Translations under genes and position numbers: made by a program
Notes under the pieces: generated by a model
The model's input: the letters and a program-made list of their open reading frames with translations, nothing else
Database searches by the model: none
What the model was told of the DNA's origin: nothing
In this document: positions 20,903 through 31,882 of the stretch, in pieces
Numbering within the stretch: the first letter of the stretch is position 1
Layout of the letters: every line of letters begins with the position of its first letter
NCBI GenBank assembly: GCA_037039685.1
Contig: JAWNGF010000013.1
Location: forward strand, 207,001 to 271,000
DNA length: 64,000 bases
Direction: 5' to 3'
Origin: Ceratobasidium sp. AG-K
Lineage: Eukaryota; Basidiomycota; Agaricomycetes; Cantharellales; Ceratobasidiaceae

Positions 20903-23305
20903 CCCAAGTCTGCTGGGAAGGACAAATACAGCGAGAATATTCGAGCGGAGAACGGCTTGTGATGTGGAACGCAGACGGCAAAACCAGAGAGGAGGTGCTT
21001 GCAGAAATCCCGGCTGTAGAGTTTTGAACTCGAAGTTACTGTGAAGTATCGCCTGGTCTTAAGCCACAATCCACCATTTATGGCAACGGCAAATCGTTTT
21101 GACTATGAAATAGACAACGTGGATGGATCACAGGATGGGCGCCTTAGCCACGACGCCACTCCGTCCGATAGATCAGCACAGAATAATTCAACACAACGAT
21201 TGGCTAACATACTATACGCGCGGCTCGACCTATGTTGAGGGAATGGTTCGGATTACTTCATGAGTTCTACGAGAAGCGAACGGGCGGCTGATTCGGTGGG
21301 TGACTATCGAACACGAGGATAGGACCCCGTGATATTTAATATATATATATTTGAACGCAACCTAACGCACCCCATATTTCACAAATCTGAGATTGAAAAG
21401 CGAAAAGTCTTTTCGGTGAGGCGCCAGCGTGAGCCTCCCGAATCATCGATATTGTATCCAACCACCCAAGACTACACCTTATAGGCGCTCATTTCCTGCG
21501 CGCTCCGGACGAACCTCCAAGAGTTATTTTTTACAACTCCCGACAATCGCACGACCCTGGTTTGTACGGACCTCCTGACTTCACAAAGCAAAACACTGAT
21601 ATCCGCACATGAGGTGAGATGTATGCAAATGCGTGCACAATTATTACTAATAAAAATCGATCTACTCGTATTCTACATTTAGAATCACAACTACAACTGA
21701 AGTCCACCCCATACGCCCACCGCAAACCAAATGCCTTCAAGGGGAATTGCGTGACAGGCCTCTCACAGCTCGTGCAAATTCAAGGCCTAGGGGGATCGTC
21801 ATCAAGAATTCTAGGACCCTGTAGCACAAGGTATTCGACTAGCCAGACGGGTCATATCATCAGTTCCTCCCATGAGTGCTGATTCCTTGTCGCCGTATTG
21901 ATGCATGCTGTTTGGGCACGGCGAGATAGTTCTGTACCTAGCTCAGATACAGGGAGTCTGGGTTCATAGGCGTGGCTTCGAGGGCAGCAGGCTCAGACCA
22001 ATTCAGAGGGCGATTCCTACGATCAAGATTTTGAGTATGCCGAGTTAGACTTATTCAATTCAAGAAGGCAAATCAATAGAGTCATAGCAGCACAGTATGA
22101 GCCAGCTGAGTTTCGACCTGAGGCTCCCCAACGAAGGACCGCAACAGCGGGCTTGAACGGGAGAGAGGCCAGTGCGGTCGTGTGAGGGCGAGGTTTTCAA
22201 GGCGATTTAGCCTGGCAATGCAGTATGTTGCAGTCATCCGCCAAGCAAAGGCTGGACGTACCCCCCTTTTAGTGGCCACGTAGCACGCAGGTAGAGTTGG
22301 GCGACTAGAACAAGTTTGGCGACAACGACCGAGTAGATTTAAGTTTTCCTGGTATGAGCAACTAAGAGGATCGAGGGAAAGCCTATACACCAGACGCCTT
22401 CTTAGTGGTCGAATGCCGAACAAGCCCAAGCATTGTCATAGCCAGAGAGAAAATTGGCTCAGTCACGTGTATTCGGTAAACTTGCTTCGTGGCCCGGATT
22501 CTCAAGCGAGGATGGCTTCCTCGATCGGAGATAAGGGGTGACGAAATTCGTAGTCCGATATGTTACTACCAGCTAGATATTTCACATACGCGTATCTAGT
22601 TTGAAGGGATCTTCTGGGATATGATGGTTGTTGTGATCGCGCCGCAAATGAAACACAGCCGCAGAGGATGGTACTGTACCCCGTAAAGTCACATGTTGTT
22701 CCAAAAATGGAATCCATGGCACACTATATGCGCGTATGTTGATGAGCCCTGAACTTGTTGCAAGTGAGAATGTCACGTCTTCGTTTATTCTATATAGTAA
22801 GCTAAGTTACCTATGAGGTCGGTCGCATATATTTAGCATAGTTATCTAACCGCCTGGTGCATTGGCCGATAATATTAGTTGGCGATGAAGAGTGGCGTTT
22901 GAAGAATACTTTGGCAATACAATACAAAGATACGGATCATAACTACCCACTACAGGGATACAGCTTGCAATTTTGGCTGCCAGTAATAACTCTGTCGCGA
23001 GGCAAAACCCTTGCATTTGTGACAAGCTACTGGCCAATTCGCGCTCAAATAATCGTGGGAATTTGAGAGCATGATTACGTCAACAACGGTCAGGTATACA
23101 ATCGTCTGAGTATTTAGCATTGGTTAACCGCTTTAACTTAGCAAGAACCAATGCGAAAAGATTGGATATCATGTTTGGCAGATGTGAGCGGGCAATGACT
23201 GATGCGATGTTAGTGATAACCCCGAGTAGGTTTTCGACCAACTATGCTTCACTGTAACGGGAAAGAGTTTGAGTCTGAGAACTCAGACATTATATTGCAT
23301 GAAAC
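20903..23305. other. Intergenic, no supported gene
   Basis: About 2.4 kb with only short frames (22082-22429 minus, 22502-22776 minus, 22857-23066 plus) that lack domains or coherent exons. It contains an A/T microsatellite near 21339 (TTAATATATATATATTTG). Confidence 0.4.
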
Positions 23306-24788
23306 TCACGAAGCAAAATCAGCATGTCGCCGAGCAATCTCCCGGTATACGCCCTGGATCCGGCCATCAATATCTTTAATGATACCTTCCAGCTTTGGAC
23401 ACCTGAAGCGATCGGGTCTGGATGAAGTAAGCCTCGGTTCACGCCGAGCGATAGCATCCGTCTGCGCTCCCGCTATGTTACGCCCTATATAGATAGAAAG
23501 GCAACTCGTAGCGCTAATGAGTGCAGGTCCGGGGTGGCCTGCGTGGCCTGCGTGGCCTGCGTGTAGAAGCAAGCTCTTGCCGTGTCCCATTGGGCCACTA
23601 GGTCCTTCCGGAATTGAGGTAGACGAGCTAGTGCAGTAACGTCTTGTAGAATAACCTCAGATTTCAGGCCTTCACACCGTCCAAAGGTTGCTGTCCACAA
23701 AACATTGAGCTGCGTCCGACACCCCTCACAAATCCTAAGTTTAGGTAGTGGCGAATGGGCTGGGGACTTCAGCCAAGTCACGCTTCTCAGCTCAGTTGAT
23801 ACCGAAGTGAGAGCTGCTTGGGCAACGTAAAGTAACCCTTCTGTCGCTCTGCGCCAATTGTTCATTCCAGATCCTGGAACGTCGGCCTAGGGATAAAATG
23901 GTTGCGTTTTCGCAACCAAATAGTGTAGGGTTATTGGCGCGGAGGGCAGGGTCATTATAGAGTTGGACACATGTATCGAGATGTGTGGGTAAGGGTGATT
24001 GGGAGTCGTTATGTTGGCCTGCTGAGGTACTAACGAGATATTGTATGAATGTGACTGTGAGGGATATCAAATCGGCCTGGCCCGTCGCACGAGTATAAGA
24101 GTCGAGCCACAGCAGTGACATAGCGTCCCAGTAGTCAAGCGCAAGGCTGTACACTGATTCAAGCACAAGGGACAGTTGAGACCGAGCCCACTCCTCGAGC
24201 TCGGTCATTCGGAATTGACGAGCGAGGGAAGCAATATCGAGGTATCGTACGAGGAGGCTTTGGCTGTGCTTTTTTTTATCCTGAGCGTCTACCATCAGAG
24301 CTCGGTACTCTGGATCAAATGGACTTGACGGTGTATCAGAGAGCGTATATACGAATGAAGCAATGGGCAACCTACAGTCCCATGATAGCGAAGAGGAAGT
24401 TGCGAAACTGACTGGCTCGGACATTTGGAAGAGAAATAGGATCCTCATCACTTGATCTCGTAAGATCGTGCTGTAGATTGTCGATACCTATGTAGTAGGG
24501 CTGTGCGCCACCATTGGTGCTCCTTGCGGGAGATGTGGAGTCGGGTCGAAGGATCAAGCAAGCTGGGAACTGGTTCGACGTGTCATATAACCGAACACCA
24601 AGGTGAAGTTAGTTTCGAACAACAGGGGTAGTGCATTGTCTCTTCACTTTGAATAGTATACCTTCGACTAGGACTGTAACGCTGCCATCCTCGTGGTAAT
24701 ATTTTGCGTCGCGAGTGTGGCCCAAGGGTGTTTCAAAGCCAGACGGAGGGACACCTCGGTTATTCCTCGATGTGTTTCCAGCTGACAT
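23306..24788 (-). CDS. BTB/POZ-type domain protein, multi-exon
   Basis: Read on the minus strand from ATG 24788. Exon 1 ends its BTB-like start with YYHEDGSVTVLVEGILFK, which matches the beginning of fungal BTB proteins (DGS-x-TILVE-x-LFKVH). Later pieces carry DPISLPNVRASQFRNFLFAI and then, after an intron, FDPEYRALMVDAQDKKKHSQ followed by LLVRYLDIASLARQFRMTEL, CVQLYNDPALRANNPTLFGC, ILSLGRRSRIWNEQL and a C-terminal region ending IQGVYREIARRHADF at 23306. BTB domains mediate protein-protein contacts, often as adaptors for cullin ubiquitin ligases; this type is greatly expanded in some Agaricomycetes. Exon borders between 24650 and 24350 are uncertain, and the BTB core looks shorter than usual. 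A triplicated 9-bp repeat near 23531-23560 encodes TQATQATQAT. Confidence 0.6.
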
Positions 24789-26215
24789 GAAAACGGCTTT
24801 ATAAATATATCAAGGTGGTCGCCGGGAGGAGTGGCGACAACAGGTGTGATAAGTTATAATAAAATAAGCGCGCATGTATTTGTCAGCTTGGCTCAGTGCG
24901 TCAGCAAAATCTGATTCGGCATATCTTGGGGTATTGAAGTGAAGCAACGGGGGTGACCCAGACACTGAGGGGTGAACGAACAAGCTGCAATCACGACAGA
25001 CGGGGTAGGTCAAAATGACACGCGGAGGCGCGTGTGAGTCGATCGGGGTTGGTGCATGAAGGTGTACCCCCGACCACGCAACCACGGCCGCTGGTGCACA
25101 CCAACTACGTCCGCCACGATCTCTGCGTCAATGGTCCGGCGCATGTCAAGGTGTACCAAGCGAAACTTGAAAGTTGGCCTGGAGGATCAACGACGCAGGG
25201 GTATTTATCGGCCATGCGAAGTGCATGTCTCACGACCGTATGGCGTAGCCCCTGGTCGAGAGCTGGGTTATCGACGTGGCTGCGAGCGGGACACCCAGAT
25301 CTCCACAGCCCTCGTGGAAAAGCTCAACCTGATCATAGACATCGGTGGGGTCACTCGCTATATGCGCGTTCTAGCATGAATAGACGACTAGCCGTGAGGA
25401 AGGAACTCCGATTGGGAACAAACTTGGACTAATATTATTGAATTGGCGCTAAATTACAAACCCCGCTCAGCACGAGTGCTTGAAACTAGCGAGCCGATAG
25501 TCTGAGAATACCCAGGTCGGATAACCCGCAGATCTCACCCCTGTCCTCCATTCAGTCTCCATGCTGATCAACTGAACTCGTGTGGACCAGGGCAAGCGGC
25601 CTCATCGTGCTCGGTTCCCCCTGCTCGTTTGTGGCAGTCGGTAACTTTGGCATATACAACACGTAATTTTTATACCGCAAGTATCGGAGAGGGAGTGATT
25701 ACGGGTAAGCAAGATCGTGGGTCGCCGGGCGAGTCACAACTGCCTCTAAATACGTAAGTATCGCGGGGGAGGGGGGATTCTAAGAGCCGGGTAAGTTCAG
25801 GAAATGGCCAAGTGGGCAGGCTTTGCTCGGGCACAGAGCGCGGCAGGAACGCGAGGGCCGAGCCCGCTTCACATGGCTGGAGACCAAGCTGTACCATGTG
25901 CTATATAGTGGCCTGGTCCCATGATCCGTGAGCACGTCTCCCCGGTTGTGGAGTTCGAGGTGGACTCGGTGGAAGATCGAGAGCTCTCGGAATACCCGAG
26001 GTGAGCGCGAGGCAAGTCGGTACAGTAGCGGTAGTGGGATTGAGATGCTCCGGGCAAGTCGCAGCCTGGTTGACAACTGAATTGGTCACGTGTGTGTGGC
26101 GCTTGGTACGACACAGGACAAATTTTGCCTCCGGACGATCATCAAAGCACACACAACGGCAAGTGGCACACGCACATTGACGGTCAAAATCTCATTGAAA
26201 TCCTAGACTGCAGAC
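24789..26215. other. Intergenic between divergent genes, nothing supported
   Basis: About 1.4 kb separating the BTB gene (minus) from the RGG protein gene (plus), so it should hold both promoters. The plus frame 25056-25379 ends ALVEKLNLIIDIGGVTRYMR and could be a decayed gene piece, but no neighbouring exons were found. Confidence 0.35.
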
Positions 26216-28290
26216 ATGGCGACTACCGAATCCACACCTCCCGCCGCACCCAGCTCGGGGGTGACTACGCCCCGGTACGTCCCGGGCGCACCCCCACCCG
26301 CCCCTCCGAGCAAGAGCAAAAAGAAAAAGACCAAGTCGGCGTTGAAGAACCTGGCTGCGTCGGCGCACGAGGCGGCGCTCTCGGATCATGCGCCCGACGC
26401 CGAGGACATCAAGGCGGGCAAAGTTGATCCGTCGTTGTTGGCCAACCCTGCACCTCTGTCCACGGGTGGAGCAGACACAGGGAACAATACCGACGCCGAC
26501 GTGGACGAAAAAGAGACGGAAAAGAGCTTGACGGTCGAGGCGATTACGAAACGGATCAAGGCGCTGGGCAAGAAAGTGGTATGTCGGTCGGCGCTTGACC
26601 AACCGGTGCTGATTGGGGTGTAGCAACGGGCCAAAGAGTACAAGGACCAGACTGAGGCGCTCAACGAGGACCAAAAGGCGGTAGTTGCGCAGCTGCCGAG
26701 TCTCGAGGCTGCAATCAAGGAGCTCGAGGGTGTCAGGAAGACGGTTGAGGTAAGTCGGATTGCGCCTGGATAAATGCGGTATTCATTTCGTAGACGTTTG
26801 AACGACCAACCGCCGGAACCAAGCCCAACAGCGTGCCGAGGAACGTAAAGCCACGGAACAGCGCATCAACGAGGCGGCGCAACATGCCGAGGCATCCCTC
26901 CTGCCCCGTATCACCTCGCTCCTGTCGTTCCTCGCCCTCCGCAACCTCCTCGCCCACGCCACCCCAACCGACCTGTCCATTTCCGAACCAGAGCGCAATG
27001 CGATTATATCTGTCGGCGACACACTGATCGCCCACCCCCCGGTCGGACACGTCGAGGAAATCGTCAAGGGCTTCCTGACCGGCGCTGGATCCTGGGAAGA
27101 CATTGAATGCAAGTCCAATCTCTCAGTTCTACTCGCACTCACACAATCGTAGACTCCCGCCTCCTCGAAATCACCTCTCAATTCGCCGCACCCCGCGCAC
27201 CCACTCCGATCCCCGACCCTTCCATCCCACTCGACCCCACCACCGCCCAGGAACCCGAGCCCGAACCCGAAGCAGAGGAAGCAGAGGAAGCAGAGGAAGC
27301 AGAACCCGAACCCCAAATCAAAGAAGAAATCGAAGAACCCGTCGTGCTCGGACTGGCTCACCCTCCAAGCACAGGCGGTGGCTTCCACTTTATGCAAGAG
27401 TCCGAACTTGACGCCCCGGGTATGACCGAATCCCAAGAATGGGTCTCGGTTCCGCAGCCCGAGACCGTCCAGAGCGAGGATGTTGCGGAAGAAGTCGAGG
27501 CTGTGCAAGAAGATGTTGGATTTGTTGGGACTGAAGCTGGGGGTGCGACGGTGGGTGCGGATGCAGCTGGAGGCGCGCCGCTTGATTGGGCGGCGGGAGA
27601 TGACGGTGACGAGTTGCCCGACCTTGGCGGACTTCAAGGTACCCTCTCTCCTTTCTTCACATTACACCAAGTTAACTTGACTCATCTAGCAACATTCGGC
27701 GGCTCCGGCTCAGCCACACCCGTCCCACCCCAAGCGCAATCTCAAGCGCAGACCAAATCCGTAACGATCGACGACGACGGGTTCACGGCCATCCCCAACC
27801 GACGCGGACACACCCAACGCGGATCTTATTCTCGCGGACGTGGACGAGGCGAGTTCCGTGGACGCGGGTTTAGGGGCGAGGGAGAGTACCGCGGTCGGGG
27901 CCGTGGTGGGTTCCGAGGAGATGGCGAGGGCCGGGGCGGGTATGAAGGCCGGGGAGGGTATCGTGGAGATGGAGAGGGCCGGGGCGGGTACGAAGGACGT
28001 GGTTATCGTGGCGATGGCGAGCGCGGTGGTTATCGCGGAGACGGCGAGGGGCGCGGCGGGTATCGTGATGGCGAATTCCGAGGACGCGGACGCGGCTATC
28101 GTGGCGATGGTGAAGGCCGTGGCGGGTTCCGTGGCGATGGCGAAGGCCGTGGAGGTTATCGTGGAGACCGAAGGGGAAGCGGTACGCCCTCTATCTTTCC
28201 AAATTTTGCAGTTACTGAGGCCTTGCAGGCTTCCGAGGACGTGGAGGTTCTGGCCCCGGTACGCCTCTCCCAGAAACCGCGGGCGCATAA
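26216..28290 (+). CDS. RGG-box RNA-binding protein with coiled coil, possibly caprin-like, 6 exons, 601 aa
   Basis: Exons: 26216-26578, 26624-26749, 26832-27108, 27153-27638, 27690-28181, 28229-28290; total 602 codons. The N-terminus is Pro/Ala-rich then basic (KSKKKKTKSALKNL). A helical coiled-coil region follows (TVEAITKRIKALGKK, YKDQTEALNEDQKAVVAQLP, RAEERKATEQRINEAAQ), resembling the dimerisation region of caprin-type proteins; that link is tentative. Next is an acidic segment (EPEPEPEAEEAEEAEEAEPE) and a C-terminal RGG domain of about 110 residues built from Y-R-G-D-G-E-G-R-G-G units. RGG domains bind RNA and promote condensates, so a role in mRNA control is likely. The intron at 27109 appears to use a GC donor (GCAAGT). 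Confidence 0.7.
27838..28172 (+). repeat. Degenerate tandem repeat coding for the RGG domain
   Basis: Repeating 27-33 bp units rich in GGC/CGT and GAG encode GRGGYRGDGE-type repeats. Unit length and wording vary between copies, suggesting expansion and contraction. The long minus-strand frame over it is only the complement of the repeat. Confidence 0.85.
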
Positions 28291-29425
28291 GTAAAAGATG
28301 CAAGTGAACATTTTGGAACGTGATGTACGATTTTTGGGAGAATTAAACGATTGTGAATGTCGTGGGAACAGAGGGTTCGAGTGTCACGTGATTGTGGCAC
28401 TCATTTCTCGAGGACGAGTTCTTGCTTGTGCGCTCGGGATTCAACGGAGCTCCCTTGTCGGTAGGAGGACAAAGCATCTCGTTCCTATAGTAACTTCTGG
28501 GGTATGATTCACTGGTGGTGACGACGACAACGAAGGCGAGCCCAGTAGGCCATTCATTCACGGAAAGACAATGTCCCCACGACCATACAGGCTCTTCCCA
28601 AAGGAACCCAGGTGAAAGTTAGGTTTTGACTTTGGATTATCTGTTCAGTAGGGGCTAACATAATAAGGGAGTGCCGGGTGTTACTATTGTACTTTAACCA
28701 GAGACAACAACCCGGAACGGAGCGAGAATCGGGGTCGGTCGGCAAGTCGGCAATAGGCACTGTTGTGGGGAGGACGAAGAAAATTTTTAAATAAGAGTGA
28801 CTTGCGACTTTGACAATAGCCTGAGCTGTTCACAGCCATATGTTGTGACAGGTCCACCATTCTCTTAGGGGGACAATGGCTTCATGTATAGATAAAGTTC
28901 TACCGATATTACCTTCCAATCCATGGATGATCCCAAGCAATCCGGGAACTCACAATGACATTCACGCCGACCGCGGCCGCCGTCATGCCATCGAGGAACA
29001 ATTAACCGCCCACGCCAAAGATTGGTCATGTTTGACGATCAATCGGGACAATACCCATGATCAAATGGAACACAGGGTCTGACAATAGATGATCGCTCGA
29101 CGTCCGATCGCGAGAACGAAACCACTTCCCGATCTCATGCGCAATACACTTCTCGGTCTCATGCAAACACTTCCCCGTCCCATTGAAAGAAGCCAACTTA
29201 TTACACATTCAAATTTAATCCGTTAATGAATAATACAACATCGATGGTACAGGATATGGTCATGATGCGTACAACAGGCCGAGAACGAAATAGCCCAAAA
29301 AAGAAAGAAATAGAGGGTTTTAGGTGGGTAGCGCGGGTAGGTCCGGGTGGGTAGGTATGGGTAGGTATGGGTGGGTATGTGCTCGCGCCTCGGCGCCCGC
29401 ACAAGTGTGGGCGAGTAGTGCGCGC
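28291..29425. other. Intergenic; G-rich repeat at 29319-29380
   Basis: No gene is supported. At 29319-29380 the plus strand is an irregular GGGTAGGT/GGGTATGT repeat with several GGG runs, just downstream (in minus-strand terms) of the first CaaX peptide gene. It could form a G-quadruplex on the plus strand or act in 3' end formation, but this is not shown by sequence alone. Confidence 0.45.
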
Positions 29426-29545
29426 CTAGGCGATGACGCAGGCGCCTCCGGGTGTTCCGCTGCTGTCGCCCTGGGCCGCGTCAAAGGGTTGGGAAGCCTC
29501 GATGGCCTCGACGGCCTCGAAAGTGTAAGCGATGGAAGAGTCCAT
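29426..29545 (-). CDS. Putative lipopeptide mating-pheromone precursor 1 (39 aa, CaaX)
   Basis: A 39-aa frame starts at ATG 29545 and ends GTPGGACVIA, a CaaX box for farnesylation, C-terminal trimming and methylation. The start MDSSIAYTFEAVEA and the block SQPFDAAQGDSS are shared with the two sister genes at 30207 and 31751, while the flanks differ, so the peptide itself is conserved. Basidiomycete pheromones are made as short CaaX precursors that signal through STE3-type receptors and Ste6-like exporters. The residues before CVIA differ from the other two genes, so its mature peptide would be distinct. The usual charged N-terminal cleavage pair is not obvious. The alternative is another kind of small prenylated peptide. 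Confidence 0.7.
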   Translation of the reverse strand: MDSSIAYTFEAVEAIEASQPFDAAQGDSSGTPGGACVIA

Positions 29546-29981
29546 GAGTATAGTAGTAGGTGGGTAGGGTAGTAGGACTAGGTGCGTTAGCAGGCGGATG
29601 AGAGTGCGCTGTTTAGTGCAGATCAAGCACGAATCGCGCTGGGATTTATACTGGACGCACACCGGGCAATCGCTCGGTGCAGCACGAGTCTTCCCAGAAC
29701 GACAATAGACGGGTAAGGAATACCTTGCATTGTTCCCCCTGTGATGGCTCATGTGGGGAACAGCGCCTGATGAGCTTTGGACGTCGGACTCATTGGCCAC
29801 GCGAGACTGAACAATAGATCAAACGTGCATTACGTAATCACATGCCGATCGGTCAGTCATCTACCACACTGTATGGCGAGTGACCACCGACGAGGCCCAG
29901 AATGCTTGCCATGGCTTCTGCGAGCCTTGTCTCAAATAATACAGTACCTAGAAATTAAGTTTGATCTCATACGCTCCTAGA

Positions 29982-30505
29982 CGATCTGAACTTGGCGACT
30001 CGATAGTAGTAGAGTATCACCCAAACTGGAACATGATCGACCAAACACTAGGTCTTGTCTATTACACCATAGCTATACTGTACAAAGCCGATATTACATA
30101 CAAGCTACTCATAGCTACTACAGAACAAATGGATCCAGCAGGGCGAGAACGAAAATTTCCCTGGTAAACAGAAGCATATAGGTTGGGATGCGAGTCTTGC
30201 GCTCGCTCAGGCGATGACGCAGCCGCCTCCTCCGCCTGAGGAGCTGGAGTCACCCTTGGCCGCGTCAAAGGGCTGGGAAACATCGATGATCTCGACGGTC
30301 TCGAAAGTATAAGCGACGGTGGAGTCCATTGGGTAGTAAGTGGGTAGACGAAGGGAGAGGTAAGTGCGAATGAAGGCGGATGAGAGTGTGCGCTGTAGTG
30401 CAGAACGAGGATCGCTCGAGCCTCATTTTATGGTCGACTCGAGGCAGAGCGCTGCTTTGTGCGACCCCGCCCAGTCGTTTGTCGAGTGCTCGCAATCACA
30501 ACCAC
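29982..30505. repeat. Left arm of ~0.53-kb inverted repeat containing pheromone-like gene 2
   Basis: Reads as the reverse complement of 31575-32106 with scattered mismatches. Matching landmarks include CGATAGTAGTAGAGTATCAC at one end and GCTCGCAATCACAACC at the other. The arm covers the promoter, the gene and ~220 bp of 3' flank. The spacer between the arms is ~1.07 kb. Confidence 0.9.
30207..30329 (-). CDS. Putative lipopeptide mating-pheromone precursor 2 (40 aa, CaaX)
   Basis: A 40-aa frame on the minus strand: MDSTVAYTFETVEIID, then SQPFDAAKGDSS, a Ser/Gly run and the CaaX box CVIA followed by TGA. From SQPF onward it is the same as the peptide at 31751-31882, so the two would give the same mature product if cleavage lies after the variable part. 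It is transcribed leftward, away from its sister, from within the inverted repeat. Each arm carries the same upstream CATAAAATGAGG TATA-like block about 100 bp before the ATG. Function as for gene 1, by family resemblance only. Confidence 0.72.
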   Translation of the reverse strand: MDSTVAYTFETVEIIDVSQPFDAAKGDSSSSGGGGGCVIA

Positions 30506-31574
30506 CAGCGGTTCATCCCTGATTTGACTGTTGCGGCGCTTCCCTTGACGCGGATTAACAGGACTGCTACAAACAGTAGCCGTGATAGCAACTGATTGTC
30601 CTATACGGTCACGGCGCACGCGGCCGATTGTTCACTCCCACGTGGTCGTTAAGCTCGACGTCCAAAGCTCATCAAGCGCCTGTGCAAGTTCCAGTTGGTG
30701 CTTTGTTATGAGGGTTTCGTGCCTGATTCCTTGGGCATAAGCACGAACAATATATGCTGGTGCTCGTTCACTTGCCGGGCGTTGTGCTCCAACTGTTTCA
30801 CATCGTTCAAAGGGACTTGGGCAATTATCTGTTCGCATCACTCAGCCCCCTTTACTCGTTTGTCAGACAGCCAACGGTGCATTCGCAAAGGCCATCTCAA
30901 CAATTCATCCCCACGGAATATTCGTCTTTCATACAAATATACGCTGCACTGCGACTCTTGTGCTATAATCGTTATTCCTTTGGGAGATAATACAATTACG
31001 TATACACTGACTATTAAGGCGGAGACCGATACCATACCGACACGCCAAACCGCAACTTAGTTCACTGAATTGCCATGCGTCACCATTCGAGTTGCTGTAT
31101 TCCACGTCGAATCATTTGGTTCCAACTCATGGCGGGCTAATGGATATTTCACACTATTGAGTCTTCCTTTATGCTGATGAGGCGGTCCAGATATTTCGAG
31201 CATCTCGAGACTCGATGCCAGCGAGCCTCCACGATTCATGTATGCATTTGTCTGGTCAACAGAACAATAAGAACAGGCATTCCTCACAATGAGGACGACA
31301 AGTCGACCAATGTGATACCTCTGCCGATAAACTATGGCCACACCGGTGCCTTGGGCGGAACCAAATCCACAAACCGGCACAATCGGATGTGACTGGGATA
31401 TTTTGATCCTCACGGTACTTGCCGTGCCTGGATCACTGTCACTGGCCGGCTAGCTGACACGATCAGAAGACGCATATAGGGTCTATTGTTCAGTCTTGCT
31501 TGGCTCCGTGTCCGGGGCTCATTCTCTGCCTCTCTCACGCGGATCGTCACAGAGGGACAAGGCATGGACTACCG
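30506..31574. other. Unique spacer between inverted-repeat arms
   Basis: About 1.07 kb between the two divergently transcribed CaaX genes. Frames of up to ~120 aa exist on both strands (30695-31060 plus, 31057-31413 minus) but have no recognisable domains or exon pattern. It is not a STE3 receptor gene. Confidence 0.45.
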
Positions 31575-31647
31575 CCGGTTGTGATTGCGAGCACTCGACA
31601 AACGACTGGGCGGAGTCGCACAAAGCAGCGCTCTGCCTCGAGTCGAC

Positions 31648-31654
31648 CATAAAA
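31648..31654 (+). promoter_or_regulatory. TATA-like box of pheromone-like gene 3
   Basis: CATAAAA lies ~100 bp upstream of the ATG at 31751. It is kept in the other arm of the inverted repeat at about 30427-30433 (minus orientation), upstream of gene 2. Confidence 0.4.
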
Positions 31655-31750
31655 TGAGGCTCGAGCAATCCTCGTTCTGCACTACAGCGCACACTCTCGC
31701 CCGCCTTCATTCGCACCTACCTCTCCCTTCGTCTACCCACTTACTACCCA

Positions 31751-31882
31751 ATGGACTCCACCGTCGCTTATACTTTCGAGACTGTCGAGACCGTCGAGAC
31801 CATCGATGTTTCCCAGCCCTTTGATGCGGCCAAGGGTGACTCCAGCTCCTCAGGCGGAGGAGGCGGCTGCGTCATCGCCTGA
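31751..31882 (+). CDS. Putative lipopeptide mating-pheromone precursor 3 (43 aa, CaaX)
   Basis: A 43-aa frame: MDSTVAYTFETVETVETIDV, then SQPFDAAKGDSS, four Ser in all, five Gly and CVIA followed by TGA. It differs from gene 2 mainly by a three-residue repeat (TVE) near the N-terminus, made by one extra 9-bp unit. The C-terminal half is identical to gene 2. The upstream region shared with gene 2 suggests the same regulation. The CaaX box, size and multi-copy clustering fit basidiomycete pheromone precursors. A canonical receptor is not seen in this window. Confidence 0.72.
   Translation: MDSTVAYTFETVETVETIDVSQPFDAAKGDSSSSGGGGGCVIA

Noticed and set aside
22082..22429. 115-aa minus-strand frame
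   Set aside because: No recognisable feature and no partner exons.
25056..25379. 107-aa plus frame ending in IIDIGGVTRYMRVLA
   Set aside because: The end looks protein-like, but the rest is Arg-rich and no exon structure supports a gene.
27710..28303. 197-aa minus-strand frame
   Set aside because: It is the complement of the RGG repeat and has only repeated Ala/Ile/Thr text.
29319..29380. Telomere-like GGGTAGGT repeat
   Set aside because: Irregular units, too short and surrounded by genes; better described as a G-rich microsatellite.
30695..31413. Open frames in the spacer between the inverted-repeat arms
   Set aside because: They overlap on opposite strands, lack domains and introns, and have no hydrophobic spans expected of a receptor.
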